A DNA stretch of 64,000 bases from Oehlia diaphana. Its lineage: Eukaryota > Glomeromycota > Glomeromycetes > Glomerales > Glomeraceae. The DNA is taken from assembly GCA_003833135.1 (NCBI GenBank), contig QZLH01000291.1, forward strand, positions 36,173-100,172, given 5' to 3'. The translations under genes were made by a program, and so were the position numbers. The notes below the pieces were generated by a model. It made no database searches. It had not been told where the DNA came from and saw nothing but the letters and a program-made list of their open reading frames with translations. This document shows, piece by piece, positions 23,086 to 35,817 of the stretch (position 1 is its first letter; the number at the start of each line of letters is the position of its first letter).

Positions 23086-25844
23086 ATTGAGATAGTTTGC
23101 ATAATCTGGGTCTCTCTGAAACTGCTCTATATTTGCTTATGTTTTATTGTGATATTTTTTTACAAGGCTAATTTATGTAAACTATTACCTAATTTAAATT
23201 GATTTGTAATCATAGGAAAAAAGGAAACATAACCAAGGCCAATAAAATGTTAACTCCCAAATATCTGGATTGGTATGCCAAATTAAGTGGGTTTAGAAAT
23301 GTGCTGTATTATATAACAAAATGTTATATAACATATATAATGGTTATATAATGATTATAAAACCAAAAGGTATTTTAAGGTATATAATTATTTTGTATAA
23401 TATTTTACTATCTAATAATTATAAAAGAATAAAATATATATTATTAGATTTGTCTTATTAAGATGAATCAAATGGTGAACTTCTAATATCAATATAAATA
23501 AGTTATTATAATTTAAAAATTTTAAAACATTTATAAATATTTTAAAATTTATTAGTACTTGAAGTATAAAATAATTACATTTAATGCATATTTGTAAATT
23601 AAATTTAATGTGATATGTTTTAGATTTTTATAATTATTAAATGTCAAAATATATATCAAATAAACTTAATATTTAAAAAAATTGTCTTTTGCAATTATCT
23701 CGTTATTTACTAATTCTATTTCAATGACCTATTTTTTGTTTTGAAGGGGGCATTAAGAGAGGACCCAGAAATATATATATAGGGATCAGGTGATGAAAAA
23801 ATTTTTTTACTATGAGCTGTATGCAATTTTTCAGGACTGGAATTATGATAATGTCAGTCGGTTACTATATTAGAAAATAAAATTCTGACTGGTATTATTA
23901 AAAATTATCTAAAAAAGGAAAGATTTTTATGATTTTTTTAGTTCAAAATACGCAAACTCAAACCTGACCCTTTTATATATATTTTTGGATCCTATTAAGA
24001 GCTATAAAATAAAAAAAATATTTTTAAAATCTGATCACTAAATCATGAGATAATGTCTTAAATTGTTTTTTTTAATATTAACTTTCATTTTATATAATAA
24101 TTTAACGCTAATATTTTATGATTTATGAATCCTATTTTAATGATCTTTTTTTTACCTTGAAGAATGCATTGAAAGCTATAAAATAAAAAAATCTTTAAAA
24201 TCTAATCATTGGATCACAAAATAATATCTTAAATTAATTTTTTTTATATTAATTTTTATTTTATATAATAAATTAATACTGATCTTAAATGTATCACCAC
24301 TTAAATTTAGAAATTAATTATCAAATGCTTTAACTTAATATAAAATTAAACATTAAATATAATATTACAATTCTGAAAAACATTCCTATGGAGAATTTTT
24401 TTAATGGTCTCATTATTTCTGTTAATTTCTTAATTTTGTTGATCATTATTTAATTTATTTGAGTTGAGCTGCTAAAGTGGTGATTATAATTTTAAAAAAA
24501 AATAAAATTTTTTATATTATAAAATTATTAGTTATAATTTAAATCTTACATTTAAAAATTTCTAAGGCTGAAGAAAAAAAATTTCAGTTTTATCATTTGT
24601 CATGAGCTGCTGTTTATATACTTTTTATTTTTTTTTTTAGTAAGGGTTACATATATAAAAGTTTTTTTATTTTAAAAAAAATCTTTAATAAAATGCAAAA
24701 AAAAAAAAAAAAAAATATTAACTGAATGAATACAAATAAATATTACTTTTTTACTTTTATTTTGAGATTTTTATGGTGGTATTATTATAAAAATACTAAA
24801 GAATTAGTAAGAGAAAAAACATAATTTGTAAATCATTTTTTCAATATAAATAGACAAAATAATAAAAAATTAAATTTTTAAACTTTTAAATAAACTTTTT
24901 TAAGCTTTTAAATGTTATGAAAACCAATCATACATTGACCTACAGTGTATTGCAAAAAAATTGGAATTAAAAAATTGACTATAAATCATAACGATCTTAC
25001 CAAATTATATGTGAAATAGCTTATTTAATTTATAGATTTTTTCAATAATAAATTAATATGGATTTTATTTCAGTAATTTTTCTGTAATTAAACTTATAAC
25101 TATAATTTTTTATTTAAAATTTTTTATAATTATTTTAGAGCGAATTTATATTTTTTTGCATAAAATGCTTTATACTGTTAAAGAATTTTTTTTTATTTAC
25201 ATTTTTTCCATTTATCTTAATAAAATTCAAGAAATTTCTAGTAAATTTGCATCTATTTTTTAATTTATGGATTTCATGTCAAAATTTTTCATTAAAATCA
25301 ACATTTGTAGTTAATTTTTTCAAAAGATAATGTAAGTGTTTATAACTTCAAAAGATATCAAAATGTAGCCTTGGGTTTCAGGTTTACTATACAATTTATA
25401 TAATGTAAGTTGAGTTTTTTTTGAGTGTATAATATTCGTATAACATGCATTTTATCATGTGAATAATTTTCCAGTTTTTTTTGTAACATACTGTATACTA
25501 AAATAAGTGATATTGCTTTTCCTCTATTCAATAATATAAATATTTAAGCAATATATTTAAAGTATAATAGTAATTTTTAAATAATAATATTTAAATAACA
25601 ATTTATTTTAATAGATCATATTTTTTAATTAATTTATAAAATCTTTAAAAATGTTTTTATTATAATATCACTATCTGTTATTCTTTATAAAGTATTAAAA
25701 TATTTTACTTCAAGTAAACTTTAATTTTCTTTTATTCATTAAGGTAAAGTAAAAAAAAAAACTTCAAAATTTTTTATATAAATTTAGGTATAAGATTTCT
25801 AGTAATAATGTGATTCTCTTAACTTTATATCAAGGTATATGTTC
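23086..25844. other. Long AT-rich intergenic region
   Basis: No gene is supported on either strand. It holds a tandem duplication (23998-24282) and otherwise consists of very AT-rich sequence with poly-A/T runs. Confidence 0.6.
23998..24282. repeat. Diverged tandem duplication, period about 175 bp
   Basis: The phrase AGCTATAAAATAAAAAAA, followed by AAAATCTGATCA, AAATCATGAGATAATGTCTT and ATTTTATATAATAATTTAA, recurs about 175 bp later as AGCTATAAAATAAAAAAATC, TCTAATCATTGGATCACAAA and ATTTTATATAATAAATTAA. A partial third unit may precede it near 23720-23760 (CTATTTCAATGACCTATTTT). Confidence 0.65.
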
Positions 25845-25925
25845 TAGCCGTAGTGGTACAAAATATCCCATTGTCCGTCCGCTTGTTCTTTGAGTCGACG
25901 TTTAATTAGTTCTTATATTACACGA
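25845..25925 (+). repeat. Possible tRNA-like (SINE) head
   Basis: TAGCCGTAGTGGTACA at 25845 resembles a pol III A box region, and TTGAGTCGACGT about 50 nt later loosely resembles a B box. A similar TAGC...TAGTGGTA phrase occurs at 60986. The match is short and the downstream part lacks a clear tail, so this is tentative. Confidence 0.25.
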
Positions 25926-25944
25926 AATTATCTTGATCAGTTAA

Positions 25945-26347
25945 TTTCTTGATCCGGTCAAAATATGCATGATTATGTATGACAAAAATATTCCTTTCTT
26001 GACCTTCTTGAATGTGATATGAAATAATTTTATTTTATTATTTACGAAAGATAGCCGATAAATAGATTACATTTAAGAGAAGTACATTAATTAGGTAAAT
26101 ACTAAACTACAACCCGCATAAAGTTAAATATTAAAATGAAAAAAAATAATAAATTATTTTGTCATTAATCATTAATGATAAAAAAATAAGTACTAATATT
26201 ATTCTTTTTGACATTAAATATTAATCTCTTTGTATATATAAATCTTGAAAAATTAGAAAAATAATAACGCGTTAATGTTTTTTTGCAGGTCAAGAAAAGA
26301 ACATTTTTGTCATACATAATCATGCATATTTTGATCAAGTCAAGAAA
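25945..26347. mobile_element. Element with 60-bp inverted-repeat arms upstream of POM152
   Basis: The left arm (25945-26004) contains GGTCAAAATATGCATGATTA and TGTATGACAAAAATATTCC. The right arm (26288-26347) is its near-exact complement. The loop is about 283 nt and non-coding. Further copies of the motif GGTCAAGAACG follow outside the right arm at about 26350 and 26478. It ends about 260 bp before the POM152 start codon. Confidence 0.8.
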
Positions 26348-26604
26348 GTAATACGAGAAGGGTCAAGAACGTAATTTTTGCCGCAAAAGTATCGGACCTG
26401 ACCCTCCTAGTAGCATCATCCTGACCCCCCTTATTGTAAAATATATTATGCGGGTCAAGTCAGACCCGTCGCACAGGTCAAGAACGATACATTTGCGACT
26501 AAATGCAAGTCACCTAATGCAGGTTCTAAAGATTACCGTGTAACAGATTATCAAGTTTTTAAAAAAAAGTGGATTTCTAAAAGACACGACACAAAATAGT
26601 TAGA

Positions 26605-29600
26605 ATGTCAGCACGCCAAGTCGCGTTACCACCTCAAAATCCTTTATTACAAGAACCTTCTCGTATTTCAACAAATCTTTTTTCTGTACCTACACAGAGA
26701 CTTGTAGCTACAGCTATATTTGTTGCAATATGGGCATATAAATTATATTATTTTACAACTGGGATACCTGGAAGTTTTATTATTTGGTGTATGCTAGACA
26801 TCGCGTTTTTCACTTTGTTATATCTTTGTCGAATACCTTGGTTGCAATTCCCTATATGGAAAATATTGCTCTATATCATACTGTCCTGTACAATAAATGC
26901 TTTCATTATAAATCCGAATTGGGTAAGTTTTAAAAATTTTAAACAATACGCGTTAAAACTTTTTATAATCAGCGCTTCCTAACAAACTCATTTTGTTACG
27001 TAGGTTTACGATGTTGGTATCACAAAATCAATAATCGAAATGTTTAGTTCCTCTTCAATACTTAGTAAGTCAAAAGTTTATAATTGAACGTTTTGAACTA
27101 TTTGTTCCAGTTAATCAGACAATAAGTGCATTATCATACCTAACCTTAATAGCATTATATTTCTTTTGCATATTTCTTATGTCAATGGAGTTCGACAGCA
27201 ATTTCTCAAATTACGCGGTGAGAAAGTACGTGCCGTCAGTACTGAAGAAGAAATACAAATAGAAGGTTTGATTATTTGATTATTCAAGTCAATCAAAGAT
27301 ATTGTTAATATTTATTAATATACTATTAAATATAGATATTAGACACAATAGTTCCCACATAAAGGGAAAGCATACGGTTCGACTTTTACCATATGCTACT
27401 GCAAAGTTGAATCCAGATGATGAAAGATTTTGTCTTATAAGGATGGATTCAAGAAAAAGTGACCCGATCGGATTACCTGTATTATTCAATAAAACTTCTC
27501 CAAAATCAATTCATTATTCAAGAGTAAATTTTGTATCAGGAAATAAGACTCATCACGAATTTACTTCAAGAGATATTGCTAGAAATCATTTAGTTGACGT
27601 AATCCAAGAGGGTGTTTTTGTGTACATTCCCGTAACTGAGCCAGGAGTTTATAAAATTGAACAAGCTTTGGATGCAGATGGGATGGGAATTAAAATTTAC
27701 AAGAAAGAAGAGATTATAGTTTATTGCCCTGAAGCAAAATTAATATCTATTACTGATACGAAATGTTGTATTAATGATGAGATACATACCAAGTTAGTCT
27801 TGAAGGGTGTACCGCCCTTAAGTGTATATTATGAAAGACGTGTTGATAATGAATCCGTTAATATGACAATAGATGGAATTGGTTCAGAACATTTTAAATT
27901 CCCTATAGATGAACCTGATCGAGCAAAGTTATTTTTTGCTTCTGACAATTATCAATGGGCTCAAAATCAAGAGATAGAAGTACAATTGAATATGACTGCT
28001 GATATACCCGCAACATATTCTTTAAGGGTTCTTGAGATTAATGATTTATTAAACAACACCCATAATTACATTATTGAACGAAATCAAAATGTTTTTGTAA
28101 AGTATGATGTATTCTCACGTCCAACCGCAAAATTTTCTTCGGATATACCTATATATACTCGTCCGGGTTATCCTGCGGAAATGAAATTAAATTTACAAGG
28201 CGTAGGTTTGTATTAGAAAGACATTTTAGTAATTATTAAGTTGAAATATATGATTTTGTTAATTATTTTTTTATTAGCTCCTTGGAAACTTGGTTTAGGA
28301 TATTGGTCTGAAGACATTGCTGAATTAACAGATACTTTATCGAGTGAGCCAACTGAAATGCTTAATGTGACAATAAAAGAAAATGAAAATAAAATGGGGT
28401 ATTCTATAACCGTGAAAAAACCTGGTACATATAAATTATTGTCGGTTTCAGATGCAAAATGCTCAGGACAGATTTTGGCCCCATCTACAAACATCTTATC
28501 AATTGCTTATCCTCCTACTGTTAAGATCGATGCCATTCCTATATCTGCCGAAGATTGTCCAGGGGAAATTGGTATTGAGGCTACTTTATCTTTTACTGGA
28601 ATTCCGAGATGGTAAGTTAAGAATTTATTTGAATTTAATTAGTGTATATTTTCACATTCTTAATTTCGAAAAAATCTTTTTTTTTTAATAGGTTTCTTGA
28701 ATATTCAATCAAATCTGAAATTGAAAAAGTAGATGAAATAGTAATGAGCGAAAAATCTAAACGTGTAATAACTATAAAGCCACCGATGCCAGGACATTAT
28801 GAATACACATTTTTTAGTTTGTCAGATAATATATATCGTGAAGGAGTTGAAATTAATTATGGGTTCACTCAAACTGTTTATCCAAAACCCAATGCCGTTT
28901 TCCGACGTACAAAAGATCGAACAATAAATAGTTGTATGAGTAATCTAGTTGAACTTGACGTAGATTTAAGTGGATCCGGTCCTTTTACTTTGGAGTAAGT
29001 ATAGTTTCTGACTTATAACTAGTTTCAATTATTATTACTATTTTTTGATTTCACAATGATTTAAATAATTTTTTTGCAATGTACCAGATATGAAGTTATG
29101 TTCAATCGAAGAACAAATGCCTTTACTATAGCTGATATTCAAAGTCCTAGTTATGTGATAATTTCACCACCATTTGATAATCCTGGAACGTATACTGTAA
29201 CTTTGAAAAAAATTGTTGATTCTCAAGGCTGTAGCCAGATCTTAAATAATGATGATTCTGTTACTATAAATGTTAAGAGAGATAAGCCAACTGTTGGATT
29301 TAGAAATTCCCATGAAATTCTTTGGTTTCTTGAAGGTGGAAGTGTTGAATTGCCACTACAAATTACTGGGAATCCACGTTGGGATGTCACATATATTTAT
29401 CACTTAGATATGGATAACGTCAGAAAGGCTTATGATTTGATCAATCCGAACTCAATTTTAACTGTAACTGAACCAGGCCGTTACGAATTATTAGAAGTCA
29501 AAGATTCTTATTGCCTTGGAATAGTTATTCCTGAAAAGAAAGAAATCGAAGCTAAATGGTTGCCAAAGCCATTTTTGAGAATTGCCGAGGGTGAAGCCGA

Positions 29601-30967
29601 ACCTTTACCGCAAACAGGATATTTTAAACGAAATAGTATTTGTGCTGGAAAAGAAGATACGTTGGGTTTAGTTCTTCAAGGAAGGGCTCCATGGGTTATC
29701 AATTATAAAATAATCTCAAACCGGGAAACTATCGTTCATCAGCAGACCATAGGATTTCCATCGACAAGAATTCGACTTATGACTGAAAATTCTGGATTAC
29801 ATATTTATAATTTTTCTAGTATAGCGGATGATGTTTATACAGAACAAAATGAGATGTTATTAATCCTTGAACAGACCGTTCTTTCGAATCCGAGTGCCCG
29901 ATTTGTCAATAGGGATATTGTCTATCATTGCGTTGGCACCGCGTTCACAAGAGATGATTCGATAATGATAGAAATGGATGGCGTTCCTCCATTCTCTTTG
30001 GTGTTTGAGGTTATGCATGAAAGCAGTAATCACGTGGAAACATTGAGAATGGAATCGATCAATAATACGCTTTATTATTTCCAACCAAAAGAGAAGTTTA
30101 GTTTGGTCGGACAATATACAATATCTATTGTCTATATTTCTGATTCACAAGGATGTAGTAGAAGTTTAGAAGGTCCCGATAAAACACTCATTGTTCAGGT
30201 GACTGATGTTGCATCGATTGACCGCACATTTCATCAACAATTTCATTGTGTTGGTGATATTTTGGATTACTCCTTGCAAGGTAAAGTCGACTATTTTAAT
30301 TTCATCTATTTAATCTTGTTTTTCTAAACTTGACCTTTTGTTTTGTTGAAGGTATATTACCATTGAATATTACTTATGAATACAATGGAGAAGTAAAATT
30401 TGCAATATCAAGGACGAATACATTTGCTTTTGGCGCAGACAAACCTGGAAATATGACTATAACTAACATTTGCCATCAACGCAATAAGTGCTGCGGGTTT
30501 GTTGCGAATCTTACAGAGATTATTTATGATCTTCCTTCTGCTTTTGTTTCTGAAGGCAAGGAAGTTATATCTGATATCAGAGAAGGCGACAAAACTGAAA
30601 TTATAATAGACTTTCTTGGTGAGCTGCACTATGATAATAAAGTAGCATACTACGCATTTATCTAACTTTTTATGTAATATATATTATAGGTAACCCGCCT
30701 TTCCGATTTACGTACGTAAGGAAAGAATTATTGAAAGATGGCAAAAAACGAAAGTCAGGCCGTATTCTTGAAACGCAAACAATACTTAATATTAATAAAC
30801 ACAAACATTCGATTTATACTTCACAAGAAGGTAAGATTATAACATATTCTTTATAATATATTGAATCAACTAATTTTTACGAATTACAATATATAGGTGT
30901 CTTTCAAGTTACACATGTGGGAGATAGGTACTGCGAATATCCGAGAAGTTCAGATATTTTACATTAA
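26605..30967 (+). CDS. POM152: Nucleoporin POM152, pore membrane protein
   Basis: Pom152 is the transmembrane ring nucleoporin that anchors the nuclear pore complex, with a long Ig-like-repeat region in the perinuclear lumen. Exons: 26605-26922, 27004-about 27064, about 27153-27245, 27336-28199, 28278-28611, 28692-28994, 29088-30280, 30352-30618, 30690-30830 and 30897-30967, roughly 1,220 residues. The N-terminus has three hydrophobic segments (LVATAIFVAIWAYKLYYF, WCMLDIAFFTLLYLC, ILLYIILSCTINAFII). Luminal repeats start with a proline-aromatic turn (VPPLSVYY, NPRWDVTY, RAPWVINY, VPPFSLVF, NPPFRFTY) and end with PGxY strands such as PGTYKLLSVSDAKC. Two points are unresolved. The exon 2-exon 3 junction does not keep frame with the obvious GTAAGT donor at 27065; and the intron after 28199 requires a GC donor to stay in frame. 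All downstream junctions are in frame. Confidence 0.88.
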
Positions 30968-31229
30968 ACAACAAAAATAGAATTAAAATTTATTCACTCA
31001 ACGGGACAATGTTATGTCCAATTCCAAGAAAAAAAATAAATAAATAAATGAAATAAAATGAATAAAATATAAATCAATGTATTATTTAAATCATTTAGAT
31101 AAAAAATAAAAATAAGCACGCATAATATATAGAGTTAAATATTAATGCTATGGAATAAATAAACTATCAAATTTAATTACATACATACATACATATATAA
31201 AATATATAAAGAAAGAACTATACAATAAA

Positions 31230-34200
31230 TTATTTCTTATGGAGTGGTCGTCTTATAAATTCATTGAACTTTCTTGGTTTCTTCGGTTTCTTATCTTTAT
31301 TACCTACATTACCTTTTAAAGCTGAGATGATCTTATTCTCGGTTCTTATTTCCCCAATAGCAGATTCCAAACGCATCTTCGATTGACTAACAATTGGTTT
31401 ATGATCTTCGTTCAAGATACTTTCGGGTATACAAGCATTTGGTATTAATCGGATACAAAGACCAACAGGTAAAGAAAGGAATCCAATTGATACAGTAACC
31501 AACCATTGATACCAATTTAATCTAACTGTACCAAATGCTACACCACCAAATTCAACAATAACGAATTGACCAATTATTACAATTAATTGGACTATAATAA
31601 AAGTGTGATTATTGAAAACATTTTTGAAAACATTCAAGCTATCATCAATTCTAAGACAATTAATTTCGTTGAATACTTGCAAAAATACAAAAGTATTAAA
31701 GACCAATGTACGTAAAACTGCTAAATCTTCTTTAGAGTTTGAAAGATGGAATATAGAAGGTCCCAAGTGTAATAAAGACAAATTAATAGCAATTTGGAAA
31801 ATTGATTGACCAATAATCATTTTCCATATCCTATAATTGATAAGTGAAGCATTCTTTGATGTAGGGCGTCTATTAAGGAGTTCATCAGTTGGTGGTTCGG
31901 TTGCCAAAGCCAAAGCTGCTAAAGTATCCATAATAAGATTAACCCAAAGTAATTGTACGGCAGTTAAAATGGATTCACTTTCGTCACTCATAACCGCACT
32001 GGTAAATGATAATACGACAGCCGTAATGTTTACAGTAAGTTGGAATTGTAAGAACTTACGAACACTGTCATTGACAGCTCTACCCCATTTCAAAGCTTTA
32101 ACAATAGAATTGAAATTATCATCCATTAAAATAATCGAAGAAGCTTCCTTAGCTACTTCAGTTCCAGCTATACCCATACTAAAACCAACATCAGCCAATT
32201 TTAATGCAGGTCCATCGTTAGTACCATCACCAGTAACTGCAACAACGTCACCATTGTTCTTCAACCACTTTACGACTTTAGTTTTATCGGTTGGAGAAGA
32301 ACGAGCAAGTACTTGTAATCTTGGCACAGTATCATCTAGTTCTTTAGGGGTTAATTTACGAAATTCTGGTCCCTCCATAGATATACCACCTTTGGTAAGA
32401 ATACCAGCGTCTTGAGCGATAGCTCTAGCTGTCACAATGTTATCACCTGTAATCATTCTTACAAAAACACCCGCTTTTCTAAAAGCTTCTACGGATTCTT
32501 TTACACTAGGTCGTAATGGATCTTGAATACCAACAAGGCCTAATAAAATTAATTCATTGAGTGGTGGATCATCACCTAACGCATTAAAATCATGAGTTGT
32601 CATATCACGATAAGCCAAACAAATTGTACGTAAAGCTTTAGTAGTAAATTCTACAATTTCCAATTTATACTGTTGTCTAATGTTATTATCCAATTCTTGA
32701 ACTTTGCCTTCGGCATCAACATAATGAGTGCAATGTCCCAAGACAATTTCGGAAGCTCCCTTTACATGGACGCGATAATCACCAGTAGCAGGTGCTTTTC
32801 CGTGGGAAGGACCAGCCGAAGATAATTTGATAACAGTAGTCATAGTTTTCCTTTCAGATGCAAATGGATAAACTTTAACAGGTTTGATAGCAGCTCTAAT
32901 ATCTTTGTAATCTACGCCAAATGACTTTGTGAAACTGAGTAAGGCACACTCGGTTTTGGAACCAACAAAATCTATGATTCCATTTTCATCTTTATCTTCA
33001 TAAGCAGTAGAATTTAAAACTATTCCTTGAACAAGAATATCGTAGGTTGAAGAAGAGACACTTTTCTTCCATTCATCAGTTTTTCCTTCATCATCAAATT
33101 TTTTAAAACCTATAAGCCCTTTAACTACGGTCATTCTGTTTTGGGTCAAGGTACCAGTTTTGTCTGAGCATACAGCAGTAGCGTTACCCATGGTTTCACT
33201 TTAAGACGATTTATAAATTAATAAATAATTTAAGTTGTACCAAAATTCTAAGTTTAAATAAATACTTACCAAGCAGATAAAACTCTAACCAAATTATTAT
33301 CCTTCAACATTTTAGTCGTGGCATAAGCAAGAGAAAGTGTGACAGCCATTGGTAGCTAGGAAAAGAAAATCATGTTAAGTTTTACAAAAAAAAAACTACG
33401 ATCAAATTAAGTGATATTAATTACTTACGCCTTCGGGTACAGCAACGACAACAATGGTAATGGCTTGAATAACTATTGAAATCATGTGTGATGCAATTTC
33501 TTCACCATCAGGAAAATTATCAGAAATCGCAGCAGTAACGAAATATTTAATAACAAGAGTACTAAAAAAAGCAAATAAGATCGGTTTGAACGTTATAAAA
33601 GTAAATAAATAATAGATAGGTCGAACTTTACTACATACATTAACATGATTAAAGCAACAGAAACACCCAATTTGGCGATTTGTTCGGCCAATAAATCCAA
33701 TTTTATTTGAAGAGGGGTATCTTCGCTTTCATCATCACGAAGTGCCTAAATTAGGAAATGAAGTATTAGTAACGAGAATCTCAATAATAAATTAATCGAA
33801 CTCTTTATTTACCATCATAGTTTTACCAAAGAACGAGTTAGGTCCTAAATGGAGGAAATATTAATATTTTCGACATACGCAATATGTTTATAAAAATTAA
33901 AATCTAGAATATTTACCAACGGCAATAACTACACATCTACCGTTACCATCGAGAATTTTGGAACCACTCAAAATAAATGGATCTAAATTTTTTTCTAATT
34001 CCCCTTTTTTTATTGGGTCAGATTCACCCGTTGCGCTTGATTCATCACAAACAATATTGTGTCCCCACAAAAATATACCGTCGACGGGTACAATATCACC
34101 AGGTTCGAGAAACTATTAATAAAACCGCGTTAAATCAAATTTTACTCATAAGTGAACCAATATTCTCTTACCAGAATATCTCCAACATTAATTTCATGAA

Positions 34201-35347
34201 CAGAGACTTGCTGTTCATTACCGGAGCGGATAAGCTTAACAACACGATCTTCCTTCTTAGCGTTAAGTTTTCTGAATTGTTTTTCCTTCTGATAATCATT
34301 AATAGCATTCGTCAATACCACTGCAGCAACGGCGACAATGATGGCAGTACCTATTCATTGATAAATTTATGATTAATATCGTTTCTCTATTGAAAATGAT
34401 ATATTTGATAATTGAATTACCATCAACCCATCCAATACGAGGTTCGCCTTCAGGATGACGGGAAGAATAATCTTCATGGATACCAACAGCTAAAGACACG
34501 AGGGCAGCAATACTCAACAAAACTATTATGATGAAAAAAATAGTAATAAAATTATTCACGTGCATTTTTATATAATAGATACATTTAATAATAAGGCAAA
34601 AACTAATATATCCTAAGTTATTAAGTCTTTAAAAGACTTCATTTTTTTTAGATTTAATTTAGAACAATAAAGATCAGCCAGAATTTCATCTCTAGCATCA
34701 TTAAAGTATTGGTAACTCAAACTAATCAAGTTCAGGAAGAACTATCTCTAATCTTTAAAAAAAAGAGGCCCAGTTCATTTTAATTCAATGAATTTATGAA
34801 CTTCCTTTTTTTACTTATTACTTGTTGGGCCCGTATATGTGGCCGATACTCTTGTGGCTTGAATTGTGGCTTAGACATGTGGCAAATTTTTCGATCTACT
34901 ATATAGCAATTTGTAAATGTGTTTTAAATTCATTGAACATACTTAAAATCTTATCCTGATATGCTTCCCAGATTAATGATAACAAAGATCGTTGTTTAGT
35001 TTCCGGTAGTACCTATAATAAAAAAAGTTCATGTCAATTAAGAGACATATATCTCAATGATTAGATTTAAACAAACTTACGTTTCTACCATAAAATTCTC
35101 GTCTTATTTGAAAAGGTTTGCTCTTCGGGTTATCAGTGTCCAATCCTTCATCAGAGCTAATACCGACGGCGGGGTCGACTCTTAAACTTTTAATAATTGC
35201 TTCCGTGCCTCCATATTCCCTAAGCAAATCTGGACTTTTAGGATCTACCAGGTTACCGAGTTCCTCGGGTGTAAATTTAAATGGTTTGTTTCCACGAGAC
35301 TCTTCTTCAAGAAGAGGCTCGTTTTCTTGATTTTCGCGAGGGGTCAT
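31230..35347 (-). CDS. PMC1: P-type Ca2+-ATPase, PMC1/PMCA type (IIB), ten exons
   Basis: Pumps Ca2+ out of the cytosol, in fungi usually into the vacuole, driven by ATP through an aspartyl-phosphate. Exons (minus strand, in coding order): 35347-35081, 35012-34943, 34522-34421, 34350-34172, 34112-33917, 33844-33813, 33745-33639, 33561-33429, 33355-33270 and 33198-31230. They total 3141 nt, 1046 residues, and all junctions keep frame. Motifs in order: an N-terminal FTPEELGNLVDPKSPDLL; TM segments with LLSIAALVSLAVG; the actuator DESSATGES; VVVAVPEGLPMAVTLSLAYA in TM4; the phosphorylation site CSDKTGTLTQNRMT; KGASEIVL in the nucleotide domain; MITGDN; and VTGDGTNDGPALKLADVGFSMG in two overlapping parts. 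The tail is short and basic. Type IIB assignment follows the N-terminal motif and overall order. The location (vacuole versus plasma membrane) cannot be read from the sequence. Confidence 0.95.
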
Positions 35348-35817
35348 TACAATTATTATTTAAAACTATAATTTGCATGATAAATTGCACAATATTAATG
35401 TTACGCGTTTAATTACAATGCATAATTTTCTTAAAGCTAAAAAACAAATCAAAATACTAAATAAAATATTACTATTACCACTTTTTTTTTACTGTTCGTT
35501 TTACGTTCAATTTCAAAAAAAAAACCAAAAAAAAAGCAATTTTTCAACTAATGCAAATGAAAAAGTAACATTTACCGTTTCTCAAGAATATAAATAATAA
35601 TAAATAACTCCGATAGGTATTTAAAGAAAAACCAAGATCGGAAAAAAAGAGAGTAACTAAATTATTGTGGGCGAACTTGTACTACATGTACTACATTAGT
35701 TAATAAATTACATCAACTCGCCAATCAAAATTTATGAATTATGCAGTTGTTGTATATCTGATTGAATACTAGATTTAATTTTACAAACATCACTTTTACT
35801 TGTTCTCCACAAGAAAA
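35348..35817. promoter_or_regulatory. Shared divergent promoter of PMC1 and RPB5
   Basis: Only 470 bp separate the divergent start codons of the Ca2+-ATPase (minus) and RPB5 (plus). The spacer contains poly-A/T tracts (35456-35550) typical of nucleosome-poor fungal promoters and no supported gene. Shared regulation is inferred from geometry alone. Confidence 0.5.

Noticed and set aside
26605..30967. Viral or bacterial Ig-fold adhesin as an alternative to POM152
   Set aside because: Three N-terminal TM segments, GT-AG introns and the repeat pattern with PGxY and DSQGC strands fit the pore membrane nucleoporin.
31837..32415. 192-residue plus-strand frame
   Set aside because: Antisense shadow of the Ca2+-ATPase exon; no independent evidence for a gene.
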